From: Tritrichomonas musculus
Lineage: Eukaryota; Parabasalia; Tritrichomonadida; Tritrichomonadidae
Direction of reading: 5' to 3'
Length of the DNA stretch: 64,000 bases
NCBI GenBank assembly: GCA_039105265.1
Contig: JAPFFF010000027.1
Location: 1,426,001-1,490,000, forward strand
The notes beneath the pieces were generated by a model that was given only the letters and a program-made list of their open reading frames with translations, searched no databases and was not told the DNA's origin. The number at the start of each line of letters is the position of its first letter. The first letter of the stretch is position 1. Positions 9,358 to 19,616 of this stretch are shown here, one piece after another. Position numbers and translations under genes: made by a program.

Positions 9358-10405
9358 ATGTATTATAAGTGGATATATTAGTATAGATGTATTAGTATAG
9401 ATGTATTAGTATAGATGTATTAGTATAGATGTATTAGTATAGATGTATTAGTATAGATGTATTAGTATAGATGTATTAGTATAGATGTATTAGTATAGAT
9501 GTATTAGTATAGATGTATTAGTATAGATGTATTAGTATAGATGTATTAGTATAGATGTATTAGTATAGATGTATTAGTATAGATGTATTAGTATAGATGT
9601 ATTAGTATAGATGTATTAGTATAGATGTATTAGTATAGATGTATTAGTATAGATGTATTAGTATAGATGTATTAGTATAGATGTATTAGTATAGATGTAT
9701 TAGTATAGATGTATTAGTATAGATGTATTAGTATAGATGTATTAGTATAGATGTATTAGTATAGATGTATTAGTATAGATGTATTAGTATAGATGTATTA
9801 GTATAGATGTATTAGTATAGATGTATTAGTATAGATGTATTAGTATAGATGTATTAGTATAGATGTATTAGTATAGATGTATTAGTATAGATGTATTAGT
9901 ATAGATGTATTAGTATAGATGTATTAGTATAGATGTATTAGTATAGATGTATTAGTATAGATGTATTAGTATAGATGTATTAGTATAGATGTATTAGTAT
10001 AGATGTATTAGTATAGATGTATTAGTATAGATGTATTAGTATAGATGTATTAGTATAGATGTATTAGTATAGATGTATTAGTATAGATGTATTAGCATGG
10101 ATATATTAGTATGGATGTATTAGTATAGATGTATTAGTATGGATATATTAGTATGGATGTATTAGCATAGATGTATTAGTATGGATATATTAGTATGGAT
10201 GTATTAGTATAGATGTATTAGTATGGATATATTAGTATGGATGTATTAGCATAGATGTATTAGTATGGATATATTAGTATGGATGTATTAGCATAGATGT
10301 ATTAGTATAGATGTATTAGTATGGATATATTAGTATGGATGTATTAGCATAGATGTATTAGTATGGATATATTAGTATGGATGTATTAGCATAGATGTAT
10401 TAGTA
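9358..10405. repeat. 14-bp minisatellite, about 73 units
   Basis: The unit AGTATAGATGTATT is nearly invariant from about 9380 to 10090. From 10095 to 10405 it turns into a higher-order pattern mixing ATAGATGTATT, ATGGATATATT and GCATAGATGTATT units. The seed ATAAGTGGATATATTAGT at 9363 also begins the 12-bp repeat at 6430, so the 826-codon gene is flanked by satellites of common origin. Confidence 0.95.
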
Positions 10406-10424
10406 GGTCTTTTCTAAGAGGGTC

Positions 10425-10680
10425 CTCGTGGTGGAGTACATGTGCCATTAAGTAGATGGTGGTATGTACGAGATTCTCGGGGTGCTACCTGTGCCGTTTC
10501 ATAGATGGCGGGGTACCTAAGCTGTTTCGTAGATGGAGGGCAGTGGGGTGGGGCACCTGTGCTGTTTCATAGATAGTGGGCAGTGGGGCAGGTACCTGTG
10601 CCGTTTCATAGATGGGCGGTTGTGGGGTGGGGTACCTGTGCCGTTTCATGGATGGGGAGCAGTAGTGAGAACAAGAATAT
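10425..10680. repeat. G-rich tandem repeat of about 40 bp, with adjoining pyrimidine tract
   Basis: Five degenerate units share GTACCTGTGCCGTTTCATAG and a G-rich spacer (GGGCAGTGGGGTGGGG). GTTTCATAGAT or its variants recur at about 10498, 10523, 10566, 10606 and 10646. This is by far the most G+C-rich stretch of the window and is followed by a T/C tract (10675-10740). The G runs could form quadruplex structures. The composition suggests a foreign or specially maintained origin. Confidence 0.8.
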
Positions 10681-10753
10681 TTTTTTCTTTTTTTCTTTTT
10701 TCTTTTCTTTTCTTTTTCTTTTCTTTTCTTTTTCTTTTATGACGAGTTCGTTC

Positions 10754-11400
10754 TTAGTCCAGACCTGCGACCCACAGCGAAAACCGACTCGTATATACTA
10801 CTTTTTGTAAGTTACTCAAAATAATAAATGGTGGTAAAGAAACTCCGCTAACAGTATGACACATCATACTGGTTATATGTGAGATGTCTGGAAAATCGTC
10901 ATGCAAAACTGTTTGAACATTATTTGGAACCACCACTTTTTTCCTGGGCAGTGATTCAATCATCGTCTCGTCGGCACCGAAGATTAAGGCGTGATGGAAT
11001 GATCTTATAAATTCTCCAAAATCGTTAAAATACTTTTCAACAACCGCATAAGAGCAGCTATCTAATCGTTTTGGATCAATTAAACGTCTATTGATAATAT
11101 GAGCATCAATATCTTCAAGGATCAAGTTGATCCAAGATCTTGTTGGTGGCTGAATCCATTCTTCATCAATGGAATTAATTAATCGGAAACATTCAATAGC
11201 AGTGAAAAATTGAATAGCCATATGAATTCTATTAACTTTAATTTTGAATGCTTCATCCATAACTTCATTGCATTCCATTCAACTGATTTCAACAACAAAG
11301 TTTGAAAGAGCTAAAGAAGGTTGGTATGATCTTCTGAAGATCTTAATTTTGGACAATCGTTTTTTTCTACGCCACTTTTTGAATGGTTTTTCTATCCATT
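10754..11400 (-). pseudogene. Truncated DDE-superfamily transposase (CENP-B/Tigger-like)
   Basis: The 174-codon frame contains FGADETMIESLPRKKVV and DISHITSMMCHTVSGVSLPP followed by FIIL, the usual start of a DDE_1 (pogo/Tigger/CENP-B type) catalytic domain: first catalytic Asp in GADE and the strand pair before the second Asp. The frame continues upstream with no shift (PFKKWRRKKRLSKIKIF) but is cut by an in-frame TGA directly before the first ATG at 11278. The C-terminal half with the remaining acidic residues is missing, and the similarity ends near the T/C tract at 10740. It is therefore a dead DNA-transposon copy. Confidence 0.75.
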
Positions 11401-12004
11401 AATTAATTAACTTTTGAAACGTCCCTTAAGGTTCTCCTTTCAAATTCATAAGATTAAATTCAATTAGATTTCACAAATAAAATATACATAAATATCGTTT
11501 TTAAAAATGAATTAAAATATAAAATTTATATAGATATATATTTCAAATGATTGAATAAAAATATATTTATGAAATCTTACCGATTTTTTTTTTTACAAAA
11601 CCCCCTAAATTTCTGTTTTTGTGACTAATCGAAAATATAATGGTGTATTAATTATTAGCTATTAATACTGATTAAAATATTATATAACCTCAAAAGGGAA
11701 TAATGATCCTGTCTGGATATATAACTACATCGAAAATCATATTTTTTGATATTGACAATTAATCTATCTATAAACATTTTATATAAACATTTATTTATAT
11801 TTTCAAGATTAAAACTTTCATTTTCCTATTATTGGGCAATTTTTAATAATTATCAACAATTTATAAGCAATATTTAATATTTTAATATATTTTTTTTATC
11901 GTACTAAGTATCAAATAAATATATAAATTATTATAATTAATATATATTTTACTATTTTTAATATATTTTATTTTTAATAACTGTTCATTCTCTTATCAAA
12001 ATAA

Positions 12005-12086
12005 TACGTTTTTCCTACAAAAAACTCTCAATTTAAAATAATTACATACAATAAAATACGTTTTTCCTACAAAAAACTCTCAATTT
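12005..12086 (+). repeat. 30-bp direct duplication
   Basis: TACGTTTTTCCTACAAAAAA plus CTCTCAATTT occurs at 12005-12034 and again at 12057-12086, separated by 22 bp. Both copies are identical, in otherwise unique A+T-rich DNA. Confidence 0.85.
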
Positions 12087-12949
12087 TTCAATGAAATTGT
12101 AAGATTTATTTTTTCTAATATAAAATATTTTTGTTAACTATTTTTATATAACCAGTTTTTTATATTATAAATATATTTATGCATTTATCTACTTCAAATC
12201 ATGAAAATTAATATTTTTGAAAAGAAATTCAAGGAATATTTTTTTAATATCAATTAAGAATATCATTTGATTTATACTATGCTATCCATTTTTAAAAAAA
12301 TCTGTTAAAAAAGTTCAAAATGAAATAAACTATTCAAAAATTAATAAAATTTATATTGATCGAATATCTTAATCTATTTTTGATATATCTCATAAAAAAG
12401 CATTAAATAATATAATTATTTGTTTTTTTATGAAAATAACAGAAATATTTTATATTTTGTAAAAATAAAATAGTAATTAAACAAAAAAAAAAAAAAATCA
12501 TTTTATGTTCTAGCACTTTAAATGTAATCATTTTAATAAATAAAACTGTACTAATAACGCTAAATCAAATAAGCAAAGCCAATAGAATGAATTTTGATTT
12601 TCAAAAGATTTATAAATGATGATGATCAAGTAACTTTTTGGGGCAAAAACTGAAATAAAAAACAAAAACAGAGTTTTGCTTTATGCACAAATTAAATGCT
12701 TTATATCAGAGCAAAACCCAATTTTATTTTCAATGATTGATATCTAAATTATATTCATTGAAACAGAAAATCAAAAGAAATAGTTCAATAAAATTATTAT
12801 TTATGATCTGAATAATAATTGCTGGATATCAAATGTATTAAAAAGAATAGAGGTATTTTGTTAGGAATCGTTTTTTAGCGCCGTAAAAAATTGTAAACGG
12901 TTTTTTAGGGTTTTTTTTTTTTACAGATAGAAATCATAGAATTAAAAAA

Positions 12950-14146
12950 TAGAGGTCGTTCAACTTATAAAAAGTAATTCAAAAACAGATTATTTTTTAG
13001 TATGTTATTATAGGATATATAAATATAAAGAGAGAATAATATTTTAAAAAAATTTCCGATTGATCTTTAGATATTTTAATTTTTAATAATTCAATGAAAA
13101 GCAATAATAATCTTGACCATATTTTTGACCTAGAAGATAAAAATTAATTTTATTACACTTTTTCTCATTTTTCATAATTCATTATTATATTTATTTAATA
13201 ATTTTTTTAAGAATTCCATACTTTTACTAGTTTATTTCATAAAAAAAAAAAATTTGAGAAGCATTTATTTTTCTCTCAATTTTTTAAAAATAATTTATTC
13301 TATAATAAAAGTGTAATAAAATTATATAATTTATTTATATCTTTAATAAAACATAAATATTAGTTAATTAATTTAATAATTATATAATATTAATATTGCT
13401 TATTATTAATTACAATCATTTTAAGAGTATTATTGAAATTATATATATATATATATTTATAAGATTGAATAATAAATATAATTGTTATTCAATTTTTTCA
13501 TTTAAATAAATAAAAATATTGAATAAATTATTTTAACAGAAAAATACTCTCAAATTATAAAAATTGACCTATATCTATAAATATCTAATATTTTGATAAA
13601 TTAATTGAATAAATTAATTAATAATATATATATAAATATATTAAAATATATTAAAATCTTTAATTTGGAGATGATTGTATAGGAATTTAAAATGCAATTT
13701 TATAATGCAAAATTGACTGGAAGAAATTTCCTAAAAAGTTGAAGATAAAATCATATTACAATAACTAACCAAAAGAATAAATACCAAAAACCGGTGAATA
13801 ATGTTTGATGTCAAAAAACTGAAATTATTTAATAATGCAATTCAGAGACCAATAATCATTTAAATAGAATGATTCAAGGTATTTATAACGAGTATATGAA
13901 TAATAATATAATTTATCGTATTAAATCTTACAAATCTTAAAAATTCAAAGATAAAATCAGTAATGATTAATATTATTTCAAAAATTAAAAAAATCATATT
14001 TGACTACAATTTTACATTTAACAAAACAGAATAATCCTATAAATTATGATTATATAATTTTTTGGAAATTTTGTTAAATATTTTTTGGTAAAAAGTTGAT
14101 TGCAAGTAAAAAGTTACGTTAAAATCACTTCACTGAACGACCTCTA
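12950..14146. mobile_element. Non-autonomous DNA transposon (MITE-like) with 13-bp inverted ends and 8-bp target duplication
   Basis: The left end TAGAGGTCGTTCA (12950-12962) is a perfect inverted copy of the right end TGAACGACCTCTA (14134-14146). Immediately outside, TTAAAAAA stands at 12942-12949 and again at 14147-14154, as expected for an 8-bp target-site duplication. The 1197-bp interior is A+T-rich and codes for nothing. An 8-bp duplication is known for hAT and some related superfamilies, but the ends are too short to assign. The G+C-rich ends in this setting make chance unlikely, though an A-run duplication is weaker evidence by itself. Confidence 0.65.
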
Positions 14147-14454
14147 TTAAAAAATCAATAAAATTTTGAATAAAATAAGATTTAATCGTTGAGGTCAAAT
14201 ATTTTTATTTTTCACCAAAACTTTTTCCGAAAAATGCTCTATTGAATTATATATTCTATGAGTTAATTCAATATTGAATAATTTAAATTTTTTTAGGGAA
14301 GGAGAACCTTAAATATGAAGTTCATATTATGAACACAAAATTTTACTGTTTCATTTATTTGATCGTTTTGGTGAAATATTAAAGAAAATACCATAAACAT
14401 ATTCAATATTGAAAAGCCTTTTCAAATATTTTTTTTTTTTTTTCAAATAATTAT

Positions 14455-15150
14455 ATGAGTGAAATAAACCCTCTTCTCAAACTTGTACAAGATATAAATA
14501 ATGAAAATGAAGCCGAAACTAACACATCAAATAAAAATGAAAACCTAGATGCTGAAGAGCAACCAAAGACTAAAAAGGTTAGCAAGAAAAAAAGCGAGGA
14601 TAAATCTTCCCAAAAGAAGAAAAAGAAATTGTTACTTGATTCACCACCTGATTATAAGAAAAATGAACCCAAAAGCCAGCTGTCAACAAAATCACCAGAC
14701 TTTAAATATTTACAAACTAATATTTCTTTATTAGATGAGTTTAAGGCAAATCCTGAATGGGAAACAAGACTTGTATCATGGTTCAGTCGTCTGAGACCTC
14801 AATTCAATAATTTGACAACTGGCGAAGATATATCTCTCAAGGGTATTATTACTTCAATTCAAAACGGGGAAATGCCTAAGTCTAACGATGCATGCAATAT
14901 TCAGGATGTTGATCAAGTTTTATTTTTTTTTGAAAGAAAATTGAATCAGTTCGAAAAATCAGATCTTGCATGGATTTTTTCTTCCTTAATTTTTACTGAT
15001 CGATTGCTTAATCAAGAAATGTCAGAATGCCTTTCAAGATTATTGTCGAAAATAATCAAACAAATTAATGACCTGGAATCGAAAGAAGATCCTTTATATC
15101 CTTATTTAATGACGGATGCTGTGCTTTTACAAAGATTTTTCCATATTTAA
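14455..15150 (+). CDS. Gemin2/SIP1-like protein (SMN complex, snRNP assembly)
   Basis: A 231-residue protein with a Lys/Ser-rich N-terminal half (residues 25-80, KKKKK runs) and a helical C-terminal half. The end resembles Gemin2: a helical stretch DLAWIFSSLIFTDRLLNQEM, then ESKEDPLYPYLMTDAVLLQR and FF, matching the family pattern of an aromatic/Leu helix, a SKDDxxxPxLN segment and a final RYF. The central DFKYLQTNISLLDEF and WETRLVSWF also fit. Gemin2 binds the Sm ring during U snRNP assembly. A T-run and TCAAAT motif lie just upstream of the ATG. The basic N terminus differs from animal Gemin2. The assignment rests on short pattern matches. Confidence 0.55.
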   Translation: MSEINPLLKLVQDINNENEAETNTSNKNENLDAEEQPKTKKVSKKKSEDKSSQKKKKKLLLDSPPDYKKNEPKSQLSTKSPDFKYLQTNISLLDEFKANPEWETRLVSWFSRLRPQFNNLTTGEDISLKGIITSIQNGEMPKSNDACNIQDVDQVLFFFERKLNQFEKSDLAWIFSSLIFTDRLLNQEMSECLSRLLSKIIKQINDLESKEDPLYPYLMTDAVLLQRFFHI

Positions 15151-15362
15151 TTGTCTGAATATATTTTATATAAACTTGTTTACATGCATTATTTCTAACT
15201 ACAATATATAAAATTTTATTTGATAATTAATCAAGGAAAATGAGTGAAAGTGCTAATTAATAAATTCAAATAAAATTTTATTTTATTCAGTAAGTAAGCA
15301 TCAAGATAAAATAAATAAAATTTTTGTTAGCTTGAAACAAATGCTAAGAACAATTGTCAAAA

Positions 15363-16226
15363 TTAGCAAATATCTTCATCATCACCGTCAATTAACTTTT
15401 TCACTACAAGGAATGTGTTTGTCATCCAGCTATCAAGACGTTTGAATTGGTCATATTCAGCAAGAGCATCTGAAAATGCTTGAGAATTGCGGTCATTGAT
15501 GGCTTTATCGCAAGCAAGAAGCATTGTATATTCTCTGGATCGTTCCCAAGCTGGATATGAACTTACAAAATCATTCATAAGAGATTCTGCACCAACAACG
15601 TCATCTGCGGCCATTCTGCATGCAACTGATTTCAAGCAATATTCTCCGGCTGCAAGCTGAGTTAAACGATCAGAAATGCGTCTATTAGCAACGTCTTTAT
15701 AAGCATCAGAAGCTTCAACCCATTTGTTCTGTGAAGCATAAAGATCAGCAACAATAGCTAATTGAGTTGCAGCTTGCGATGGTTGGTTTTCATCATCATA
15801 AAGTTGAGCTGCATCTCGATAAGCTTTAATTGCACTATCTGTATCTTGTTGCTCTTGGAATATTTTTCCAGCTTCGCATAAAAGACGTGCTGCGTTTGTA
15901 GGTTTTGAATTTTCTCTGTAAAAGCGTACTGCTAGCGAAAAAGCATCAAGTGCTTCTTTAGCTGTTTCCGGCTGCTTAGCATACATTTTTCCTGCATCAG
16001 AGGCAGTCATTGCTGCTTCAGCAAGTTGATTACAATTTGAAAGACATTCAGCTGCTCTTGCGTAGGATTTTCCTGCATTAGGAAAATCGCGTACCGATTT
16101 ATAAGAATTTCCTGACTTTTGGAAAAGCTCAGCTGCTTCTGTCCATTTTTGGTCTTTTCCAAACAATCGGAATTTTGTCAATGCCTTTTCAGCTTGCTGA
16201 TAGAAATCTGCACCTCTTGTTGACAT
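15363..16226 (-). CDS. Alpha-SNAP (SEC17), SNARE-disassembly adaptor
   Basis: The 287-residue protein is full length for alpha-SNAP (usually 290-300). It begins with helix pairs typical of the family (AEKALTKFRLFGKDQKWTEA, AELFQKSGNSYK, AGKSYARAAEC) and continues with TPR-like repeats to about residue 240. The C terminus, LDSWMTNTFLVVKKLIDGDD followed by EDIC, matches the conserved tail that activates the NSF ATPase. It acts at the cytosolic face of membranes, recruiting NSF to SNARE complexes. TCATTTTCA lies 14-22 bases upstream of the ATG and resembles the trichomonad initiator. Confidence 0.95.
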   Translation of the reverse strand: MSTRGADFYQQAEKALTKFRLFGKDQKWTEAAELFQKSGNSYKSVRDFPNAGKSYARAAECLSNCNQLAEAAMTASDAGKMYAKQPETAKEALDAFSLAVRFYRENSKPTNAARLLCEAGKIFQEQQDTDSAIKAYRDAAQLYDDENQPSQAATQLAIVADLYASQNKWVEASDAYKDVANRRISDRLTQLAAGEYCLKSVACRMAADDVVGAESLMNDFVSSYPAWERSREYTMLLACDKAINDRNSQAFSDALAEYDQFKRLDSWMTNTFLVVKKLIDGDDEDIC

Positions 16227-17159
16227 TTATTGATTAAATTGAAAATGATATTTAACCGTTTTTGGGTATTGAAAAATTATATTTTAAAATTTGACCAATT
16301 ATGCATAGAAATTTTGTGAAAGCTAAATTTTTAATAAACTTAAATTCAAATGTCAGCCCTTTTATTTTTTTCTCTCAATTTATTTGACAAAAAAATATTT
16401 ATTTCAATTTTAAAAAGCTTTAATTATTTCTTTTCAATTTAATCTTTAAAATTTTTCATTAATTTATCAAGGATCAATTCAGTATGCAGACATTTTCATA
16501 AGATTTCGCCAATAATCTAATTCGACTGTGTCTTTTATTGCTCTTGGTGCCAAATTAAAGATTCAAAAATTATAATTATTGATAAACAATCTTGCAATTA
16601 GAAGTTACACTTGGATTTTTGCCCAAATACCATTATACTTCTTTGATTTTTATGATTTTTGCTTGTCATTTCCAGTATTCAGTATAAATATTTCAAAAGA
16701 ATACTCAACTCGGCAAAATTGTTTTAAATAAATGCTCACCCTATTGATTTACGTCATTTTCAAATAGAATATCCATATATTTTGCCTGTTAATTACACTC
16801 TTTTTGAGCGGACCTGTTAGTTAGTAAATTTTTATTTTAATTCAATTTTAATATAAAATATTGAAAATAATAAATTTTAATTGGTTCAAAACTCAGACCA
16901 AAATTGAATAAAAAAGTTCCCTTTTTTGTATTAATACGTTATAAAATAACCGCCAACAAGGCCTTTTTTGAACGGCAGTTTATGAACACTGATGATTATT
17001 TGAGAAATATATCAAACACGACTTGAGATACAGGCGAACTTTCAATATTAGTCAAATTAAATGATTTTTTGTGAATTTCTCAATGGGAACTTTCATTTAT
17101 TTGATTTCTTTCAACTTTTTCAATTTCAGTTCGATTAAAAAAGAAAACAAAAGTTGTGA
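16227..17159. other. Intergenic spacer, divergent gene pair
   Basis: About 930 bp of A+T-rich DNA between the starts of alpha-SNAP (minus) and the LRR-PP2C gene (plus). It must hold both promoters. No frame, repeat or RNA gene was recognised. A slightly G+C-richer patch (CCGCCAACAAGGCC, about 16950-16963) has no evident role. Confidence 0.6.
16240..16248 (-). promoter_or_regulatory. Initiator-like element TCATTTTCA of the alpha-SNAP gene
   Basis: On the minus strand TCATTTTCA ends 14 bases before the ATG. It fits the trichomonad Inr pattern TCA(+1)Y(T/A), which normally lies within about 20 bases of the start codon. Similar elements precede several other genes of this window. Confidence 0.5.
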
Positions 17160-19616
17160 ATGGGGCAAGACGAGTCTCTCCCAGTTCTTGATGAAAATCA
17201 ACGTTATATAGATTTTTCTAATGAAAGTTTAACACACCTTAATAATTTTATTCCCGAGAATCACCCGGTTGAATCAATAAATTTAGCCGGAAATAAAATT
17301 CGCCAATTTCCTCTAATTTTGCATAATTTAAAGTTTCTTGATATTTCACAAAATGAATTATACGAAATTGATTTTTCAAATTACAAATTTAATTTTGATT
17401 CTCTTCAAAATATTCGAATGGCATCTAATAAATTAAAGAGTATCCCAATTTCACTTTTTAATATTAAGACTTTAGCAAATATCTCGCTTGAATCAAATGA
17501 TTTATCTGAAGAAACATGCAGTTTTTCAGATTTTCCAAAATTGAAAAATCTTGATTTATTTTTAAATCTTTTTAGCACTATTCCATCATTACCAGAATCT
17601 CTTGTTTCACTTAATATTGGGTTTAATCAAATTCGATCTATCTCATATCATGCCGAAAATTTAACCGAACTTTCGTTGCCTGGAAATGAAATGTCTGAAT
17701 TTTCATCCGATTGCTTCTTTTCTAATTTAACAACACTAGATTTATCAATGAATAGACTTGTTGCACTTCCTCCTATTATTTCAATCGCTCCAAAGCTTCA
17801 AAAGTTGAATTGCTCGCATAACTTTATGGGCGGGATTGCGTCTATTCCATCTTCATTAGTATACCTTGATATTTCTCATAATTGTCTTGAATCGATAACT
17901 TTTACGAATTTAGATAATTTGCAGATTTTAGATTTGTCCTTTAATAAATTAAAATATTTAGCGAAATTGCCAAATTCAATCATTCGTTTTAATGCAGAAC
18001 ATAACTTAATAAATAAATCTGCTCCTCTTGCACTTAAATCGTTAAATGTGCTACAAATCAATTCTAATCTATTTACGGAAATACCATCATTTAAAGATAG
18101 TGTTGTTAATGTATTTATAATGAGAAACAATAAAATTGCAAGCATAAATGTTGATAATTTTAACAATCTTGTCCAAAGGATCGACTTAACCGACAATGAT
18201 ATTGAAGAAATACCAACTCAACTTTTTGAAATAAGGAAAATCCAAAGCCTTAATATTTCATTTAATAGAGTGAAAGAAATTCCACCATTAATTGCTGGAT
18301 TAAATATAACAACTTTATTCATTAATGACAATCCAATTTCTGATTTGCCCGAACTTCCTCAAAGCTTATTATGCTTAAATGCATCTGGTTGCAATTTCAA
18401 ATCAATTCCTGAATCTGTTTATAATATTCCTCGATTATCTTCGATTGACTTTTCTCATAATATGATTTCATCAATTGAATCTCTTCCAAATGTTAATCAA
18501 ATCAATTTATCAATGAATTTAATAGTAAAATTACCTTCAATTCCTGAAAAAGTCACAGCAATAGATTTATCTAATAACAAACTTAAATCATTTGAATTTG
18601 GAGGCGACCTTAACATGATTCAAGATATCAATTTATCTAATAATCAACTAAGTACACTTACAATATCTTGCCCAAAGTTATCAGTCCTACATACATTCAA
18701 GATTAGTAACAATAACAAACTTAAATTTAATTTGCAATATGAATTGTTTCCGGCTTTAAGAGTAATAGATATTACCTTTACAAAAGTTAAGGTCATTTTA
18801 CCATTTCCAGATAAATTCAAAGAAATCTCTACTTCTGATCAAGATTTTTTCGTAAAAGCAAGTTCTCCAGTTGTTCGTTTTTACAATAGTGATAAAGCAG
18901 GATACTCAGAAATATGCGGTAATCGAAAGTCGATGGAAGATACTTTGATCGTCAGAAAAGATATTGGCAAAGATCTTGATATGTATGCTGTTATTGATGG
19001 CCATGCTGGTGCTGAAACGGCTACCTTAGCAGCATATTATATTCCAATTGAATTTTCCTTATCACCAAATAAGTCAATATCAGCCATATCACAAGTATTT
19101 CGAAAAGTGAATTTAAAAGTTTCAGAAAACAATGTTAAAGATGGAGCAACAATAGCTCTCGCTCTTATATCACCAAAAGAGATTGGTATTGCTCATCTAG
19201 GAGATACTCGAGCACTAATTGTTTTAAAGGATGGAAGAGTTTATTCAATGACAGTTGATCATAAACCAACTGAAAGAAGTGAAATTGACATGATTAAAGA
19301 GAAAAAATCCTTTGTTAATTCTAGTAGAACCGCTGGCATTTTGGCTGTTTCACGTTCACTTGGTGATTTACATATCAATGGCGTTGTAAGAGTTCCTGAT
19401 ATGTCTTGTCATGTAAGAAGTGAGAATGATTATAGACTTGTTATTTGTTGTGATGGCGTTTTTGATGTTCTTGAAAACTATGAGGTTGCAAAACTTGTTT
19501 GCCAGGTTGAAGATGTTAATGATGCTGCTTGTTTAGTTAGAAATACTGCTTTTTCAAAAGGAAGTCAAGATAATATAAGTGTTATTGTCGTGGATATCAC
19601 ACTGAAAAAAAAATAA
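17160..19616 (+). CDS. Leucine-rich-repeat PP2C protein phosphatase, N-myristoylated
   Basis: The 818-residue protein has about 20 leucine-rich repeats (residues 20-540) followed by a complete PP2C (PPM) Ser/Thr phosphatase domain (about 580-815). Metal-binding and catalytic motifs are present: NRKSMEDT near 588, VIDGHAGAETA near 612, HLGDTRALIV near 682, SRSLGD near 735, CDGVFDV near 762 and QDNISV near 805. The domain order recalls PHLPP and LRR-PP2C proteins of protists. The N terminus MGQDESL meets the N-myristoylation rule (Gly2, Ser6, no Pro7), so membrane anchoring is likely. The start is supported because the myristoylation site depends on it. Substrate unknown; an Akt-like kinase is encoded 25 kb away, and PHLPP dephosphorylates Akt in animals. 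Confidence 0.93.
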   Translation: MGQDESLPVLDENQRYIDFSNESLTHLNNFIPENHPVESINLAGNKIRQFPLILHNLKFLDISQNELYEIDFSNYKFNFDSLQNIRMASNKLKSIPISLFNIKTLANISLESNDLSEETCSFSDFPKLKNLDLFLNLFSTIPSLPESLVSLNIGFNQIRSISYHAENLTELSLPGNEMSEFSSDCFFSNLTTLDLSMNRLVALPPIISIAPKLQKLNCSHNFMGGIASIPSSLVYLDISHNCLESITFTNLDNLQILDLSFNKLKYLAKLPNSIIRFNAEHNLINKSAPLALKSLNVLQINSNLFTEIPSFKDSVVNVFIMRNNKIASINVDNFNNLVQRIDLTDNDIEEIPTQLFEIRKIQSLNISFNRVKEIPPLIAGLNITTLFINDNPISDLPELPQSLLCLNASGCNFKSIPESVYNIPRLSSIDFSHNMISSIESLPNVNQINLSMNLIVKLPSIPEKVTAIDLSNNKLKSFEFGGDLNMIQDINLSNNQLSTLTISCPKLSVLHTFKISNNNKLKFNLQYELFPALRVIDITFTKVKVILPFPDKFKEISTSDQDFFVKASSPVVRFYNSDKAGYSEICGNRKSMEDTLIVRKDIGKDLDMYAVIDGHAGAETATLAAYYIPIEFSLSPNKSISAISQVFRKVNLKVSENNVKDGATIALALISPKEIGIAHLGDTRALIVLKDGRVYSMTVDHKPTERSEIDMIKEKKSFVNSSRTAGILAVSRSLGDLHINGVVRVPDMSCHVRSENDYRLVICCDGVFDVLENYEVAKLVCQVEDVNDAACLVRNTAFSKGSQDNISVIVVDITLKKK

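Larger units (their letters stand above)
11401..14454. other. A+T-rich gene-free region
   Basis: About 3 kb of very A+T-rich DNA without a supportable frame or RNA gene on either strand. It holds a 30-bp direct duplication (12005-12086), the transposon-like element at 12950-14146, and a pair of 14-bp inverted sequences (TTAAGGTTCTCCTT at 11426 and its complement at 14299). Confidence 0.7.
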
